DNA from: Acanthaster planci | Taxonomy: Eukaryota; Echinodermata; Asteroidea; Valvatida; Acanthasteridae | Direction of reading: 5' to 3' | DNA: 64,000 nt | NCBI RefSeq assembly: GCF_001949145.1 | Contig: NW_019091400.1 | Coordinates: forward strand, 125,359 to 189,358 | Part shown: in pieces, positions 60,561 through 64,000 of the stretch | Layout: the number at the start of each line of letters is the position of its first letter | How positions within the stretch are numbered: the first letter of the stretch is position 1 | The notes under the pieces: generated by a model | Told to the model about the DNA's origin: nothing | Database searches by the model: none | Seen by the model: only the letters and a program-made list of their open reading frames with translations | Made by a program: the position numbers and the translations under genes

Positions 60561-61370
60561 CAATCTTCTTGGTGCCTGTCTAGTCTTTCTTTTGTTTGAA
60601 AGTGAGAGAGGCATTTGAAATACCAGTGTAATTTAGCTTTGTGTTTCATGTCGTCACCACCAACCGAGAAAAGTTCTTGACCCAGCAGTAATGACTCGTT
60701 TCGCCTTGGGTAAAATATAGTAAATTGATGGGCTCGTCTGTGCGTTTAGTTTTGTCATTTACCCCTGGGAAGAGGGAAGTGGCCTCTCCTGGCGAGTCCA
60801 TTGGAGCTATTTTTTTTAAGTCCAAATTCCACGACTACTTATCATATCCTACCCCTGAACATGCTGAAAAGCCTGGTTTATTCATTTTACAGCCAGGGCT
60901 TCCCCTAGCCAGAAAAAATGCAAAAAACCCTGACGGCCTTGAGCCAGCCTCCAGGCAATTCCCATAGGTCTGTGTGCTAATTGGTCCCTTGTGCACAACC
61001 TAATGGGCTGTTTACAAAACGGTGCCTGGGGCAGGCAGTGGAATGTTTTTTATCAGCGACAGCTGTCTGGAACTTGTCAGAGGCCTCTGTCGGCTGTCTT
61101 TGAAGTGTTATTTTTGTTGGGGAGGTTGTGGTGGTGGTATGGCTTGGCTGGCGCGTGGCGAGGGGCCCCCTCAAATCCGGATAGCCTGGGAAAACGGCCC
61201 CCACGGTACTGTGATGTACTTTTGGTGGGTTTTGGTGGTTTGTAAGATCTGCAGAGGCTATGGGACAACCTCTGAAGCATTAATATACCTTCAGGACGGA
61301 CTTGGGGCTCTGCAAACCTGAAAAATGCAATGGACTCAACGGAATAGTCCGTCCCCGTAACCGTGTGAGT
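60561..61370. other. Unassigned sequence between BEL right LTR and polymerase N-terminal fragment
   Basis: No protein similarity is recognised. The position would be expected to hold the missing central part of the DNA polymerase gene, so it is probably a further insertion or a replacement. It includes CAGGGCTTCCCCTAGCC, a transposon-terminus-like word. Confidence 0.4.
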
Positions 61371-61374
61371 TGAA

Positions 61375-62260
61375 ATTGGGAACGCGTCCCAGGGGTAAAG
61401 TATAAATGCCTTCTTTCTCAGTATAGCCGAATTCGTTGGTGGCTAAGTTATTTTGTGATTCGATTCGTGGAATCTGCGATAAAGGCGTGGGAAAGTCTAC
61501 GTTTGCAAAATTTAAGCCGTCTGCTGTCGTGTACGTCGAGGTGCGCTCCTGTTGTATTTCATAATCTGGATTGATTTTGAGTTGATTTTTGGCGTTGTCT
61601 GAATATAATTTTAAAGCAGCTAGCAACGCCCACCGAATGCAATATTGATCTTTATTTTGTACATTAATGATTGCAGTCTTGCCTGCCAAATATTTTGGAA
61701 GTGGAATATATAAGTCGCTCCGACTGGGTTATACTTTACCACGTTGATGTAAAATGCAACGACTTTAACAAACACCCAGCCCGAGCCCCTCTGTTCGTGA
61801 GCTTTGACGTCCTCGAGATGTTTAGCGATTTGCTGGTTTAACGATTGTTTAATCTGTTGATGTGAAATGACTTCGTTGTTTTTACTCGTAAATGTGAACA
61901 CACCTAGTTTAGTCTCGGCAGCGGGCTTTTCCATTTTGAACTTGACCTTGATGGCAGTTTGCAATTAATGACTAATGCCTTGTCCTGGATAAACTTTTTA
62001 ATAGAAATAAAAAAGTGAATCAAGTCGTCGGCAAAGAAAATAGGTGTCAATTCCCAATTTCTATAGTTGCCTTTAAAACGTCTGATTCTTCGAATGTTTA
62101 CCTCGTCAATCACTTGCGGGTTATGACGTGTGATTTAATCGCAGTAATTAGGTCCGTTCGCAAAATCTTGCCTTTGGTGCCCGTGGCCGTAAATTCAATG
62201 TCGTTGCCTTGTGCTATTTTTAAAAGTTGGCTGTTTTTAAAAGTTGGTCGTGAGATTTCT
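61375..62260 (-). pseudogene. Type-B DNA polymerase fragment, N-terminal piece (Polinton/adintovirus-like)
   Basis: In minus-strand order there is a short helical segment (KGKILRTDLITAIKSH), then GSGWVFVKVVAFYINVVKY, then AIINVQNKDQYCIRWALLAA, then DFPTPLSQIPRIESQNN. This is the conserved N-terminal region of the large polymerase B proteins found in Polinton/adintovirus-like elements. Frameshifts lie near 61690 and 61960. The fragment lies upstream (in minus-strand sense) of the pieces at 53660-52130, so all are probably one gene split by the BEL insertion. Confidence 0.65.
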
Positions 62261-62399
62261 AAATTGCCGTTGGCTCGATTGAATCGCTTTTACAAGCTCC
62301 GGCTTGGCGTGCCTTTTTTTAGGGGGTGGAGGCAATTGAATATATATCGTTTGACAAAGTCGGCTAGAAACGATTTTTTTTCAATAGCCTAAAATCTGA

Positions 62400-64000
62400 T
62401 AATATAGGGCGGCGTTGTGGTTTGGTTTCTCTGTTCATGTCTCTATTTTATATATAGGTTTTTTTGATTATCTCATTTTTATTTGAAGCTTTGAGGAGAC
62501 CTATTTTTTCCGGGGTAGTGGGAAAGTTCCCGGGGAATTCCCGAGTTGCTGGGTTTAGAGGTCACGAGGTCTAGTTTCGGGAAGTCCCTTTTTTAATTGG
62601 AGAAGTTCCTTCTGGGCTGGGAAAAGTGGAGAGGAGAGGGCTTGTCTGTTACCCCCCGTTACCTACTACTTTAAACGTGATTCCTCAAAAAGGTGAGTTA
62701 AATACATTCTCGTTCGTTTTCATTTTTAAAGTACTTCCGACTTAAATTATATCGCAGGACATCAGTTAAAACCAGTGAAATCTGCTTCATTTAATTGGAT
62801 TTTATGGTAAATTTCTGATGGACATTTAGGTTGTGATGGACCCAGAGTTGTAATAGGAATATATTTAAAACTGCGAAAACATGAAAACAAATTATCAACG
62901 TTTCACACAGAGGCAAAAATATAAAAGAATGACTGTTGTCTATTTTAGTATTCTAAAATATCGCATTCGACCTTTTTGACATGCTCCCACGAGCAAAACA
63001 ATGTTGTCAGGCCAGAAATCTCGGTAACTGTATTTTGCGCTTTCACGAGGAGAAAAATTTGGTGAGGTGGAACTCTGCTGACCGTGAACAACGGCATCAG
63101 TAAGATTTCCAATGACGGCCATTATAAACTTCGACGATTTGATTTTCACTTTGATACTATAATGATTGTATTGATTATATATTGTCGTATAGAAATAATT
63201 AACCGCTCTCGTCCTAATCAGACCAAGCTGAAAAAAGAGTGTCCAAGTTTTTTGAAAATTCGAAACACACATACATTCACATAACCTCTGTCACGTATTC
63301 TCGGCTTACAGATGAATTTTTGATAAGCCAATCGGATGATGTGCTGGGTATAACTTGGGCGGATGTGTTCATAAGTCACATACCTTACAGATGCATTTTT
63401 AACAGGTCAATGTCTGTATATAAAAAGAAGCTACACAACAGATCAGCTCAACTTCACATAAATGTTATTTAGCTCAAATGATAGATTCCTGAGATGGAAA
63501 AATTGTGACGTTATTGCTGAGATAGCGCTGTTCACCTCTCATATGTGTCATTGAAGCATACTGAATATATTCATTTATTTCTTTAAACCAGCTTCATCTG
63601 GTCTGCCAAAGGTTGAGTACACGCATTGAGACAACCGGACAAGGTTTACTGATACAGATAAAAACCCTTCTTCATAAACATTGACTGCCATTTTGTATGG
63701 GCGGCCTATAAATCTCCAGCAAGTTCAATCTTAAGTGGTTGGCAACAACATTTGCTTCAAAATGCTCTGTCTTCTCCATCAGTCTTCAAATGGGATGTAT
63801 CTATTAAAGTGGTTTGATATTGATACTATAGATCTTTTTAAACTTTGTAAATTAATTGGTTGATTTGTACTTACAACTATCCATAGTTTTACGAATTACC
63901 GTCTTTACAAAACGCTGTGCTTCTGGCGTAAGAAAAGAAGGTCTGTACAGGTCCGTGTTTCATACATACAAAAGAAAAATACTGCAATCAATTTACTATT
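62400..64000. other. Right end of window, no supported gene
   Basis: A minus-strand open frame at 62940-63272 (110 codons; contains a stretch MAVIGNLTDAVVHGQ) is not recognised and has no clear splice context. Nothing else is supported. Confidence 0.4.

Noticed and set aside
62940-63272. 110-codon minus-strand frame near the right end
   Set aside because: Not recognised; could be a first exon or chance. Left unassigned.
1-64000. CRISPR arrays, operons or bacterial defence systems
   Set aside because: The sequence is animal; the tandem repeats lack unique spacers and genes are intron-split.

Overview
The window is animal (metazoan) nuclear DNA. Genes are split by AT-rich GT-AG introns, there is an intronless eukaryotic tRNA gene, no bacterial-style operons, two assembly gaps (N at 36998-37320 and 50816-51619), and many small transposon relics. 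Gene content (CKAP5, a collagen-C1q protein, SPTY2D1, LIN9), abundant inverted-repeat elements and frequent TAGGCCTA-like and TACATGTA-like words suggest an invertebrate deuterostome, perhaps an echinoderm, with amphioxus or hemichordate as alternatives. The species cannot be fixed from the sequence alone.

Layout, left to right. 1-2968: last intron and last coding exon of a CKAP5/XMAP215 homologue (+ strand). 2969-8856: intergenic, with MITEs including a 209-bp hAT-type element with a perfect 8-bp target duplication. 8863-15508: a complete five-exon secreted collagen-like/C1q-domain protein (365 aa, +), with a tRNA-Asp(GTC) gene in its last intron. 17786-23830: a complete six-exon SPTY2D1 (SPT2 histone chaperone) homologue on the minus strand (532 aa). 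24081-45324: a complete fourteen-exon LIN9 homologue (557 aa, +), which shares a 250-bp divergent promoter with SPTY2D1. LIN9 introns carry many MITEs, a Tigger/pogo-like element, a 17-bp minisatellite running into an assembly gap, and an unexplained CpG-richer island (38.65-39.2 kb) with three CCAAT boxes followed by a 90-codon acidic/basic open frame ending at a phase-0 splice donor. 45325-52129: intergenic. 52130-62400: a nested mobile-element block. A decayed type-B DNA polymerase gene of Polinton/adintovirus type (minus strand) is split by a solo LTR with CTAG duplication and by a full-length but dead BEL/Pao LTR retrotransposon (53681-60560). 62400-64000: no supported gene.

How the genes relate: CKAP5 is a microtubule polymerase, LIN9 is a core subunit of the MuvB/DREAM cell-cycle transcription complex, and SPT2 is an H3-H4 chaperone that works during transcription. 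They are housekeeping nuclear/mitotic genes placed side by side. The C1q protein is a secreted, probably immune or extracellular-matrix product. I see no bacterial-type defence system or gene cluster. The least explained item is the putative internal promoter and exon inside LIN9 intron 11.
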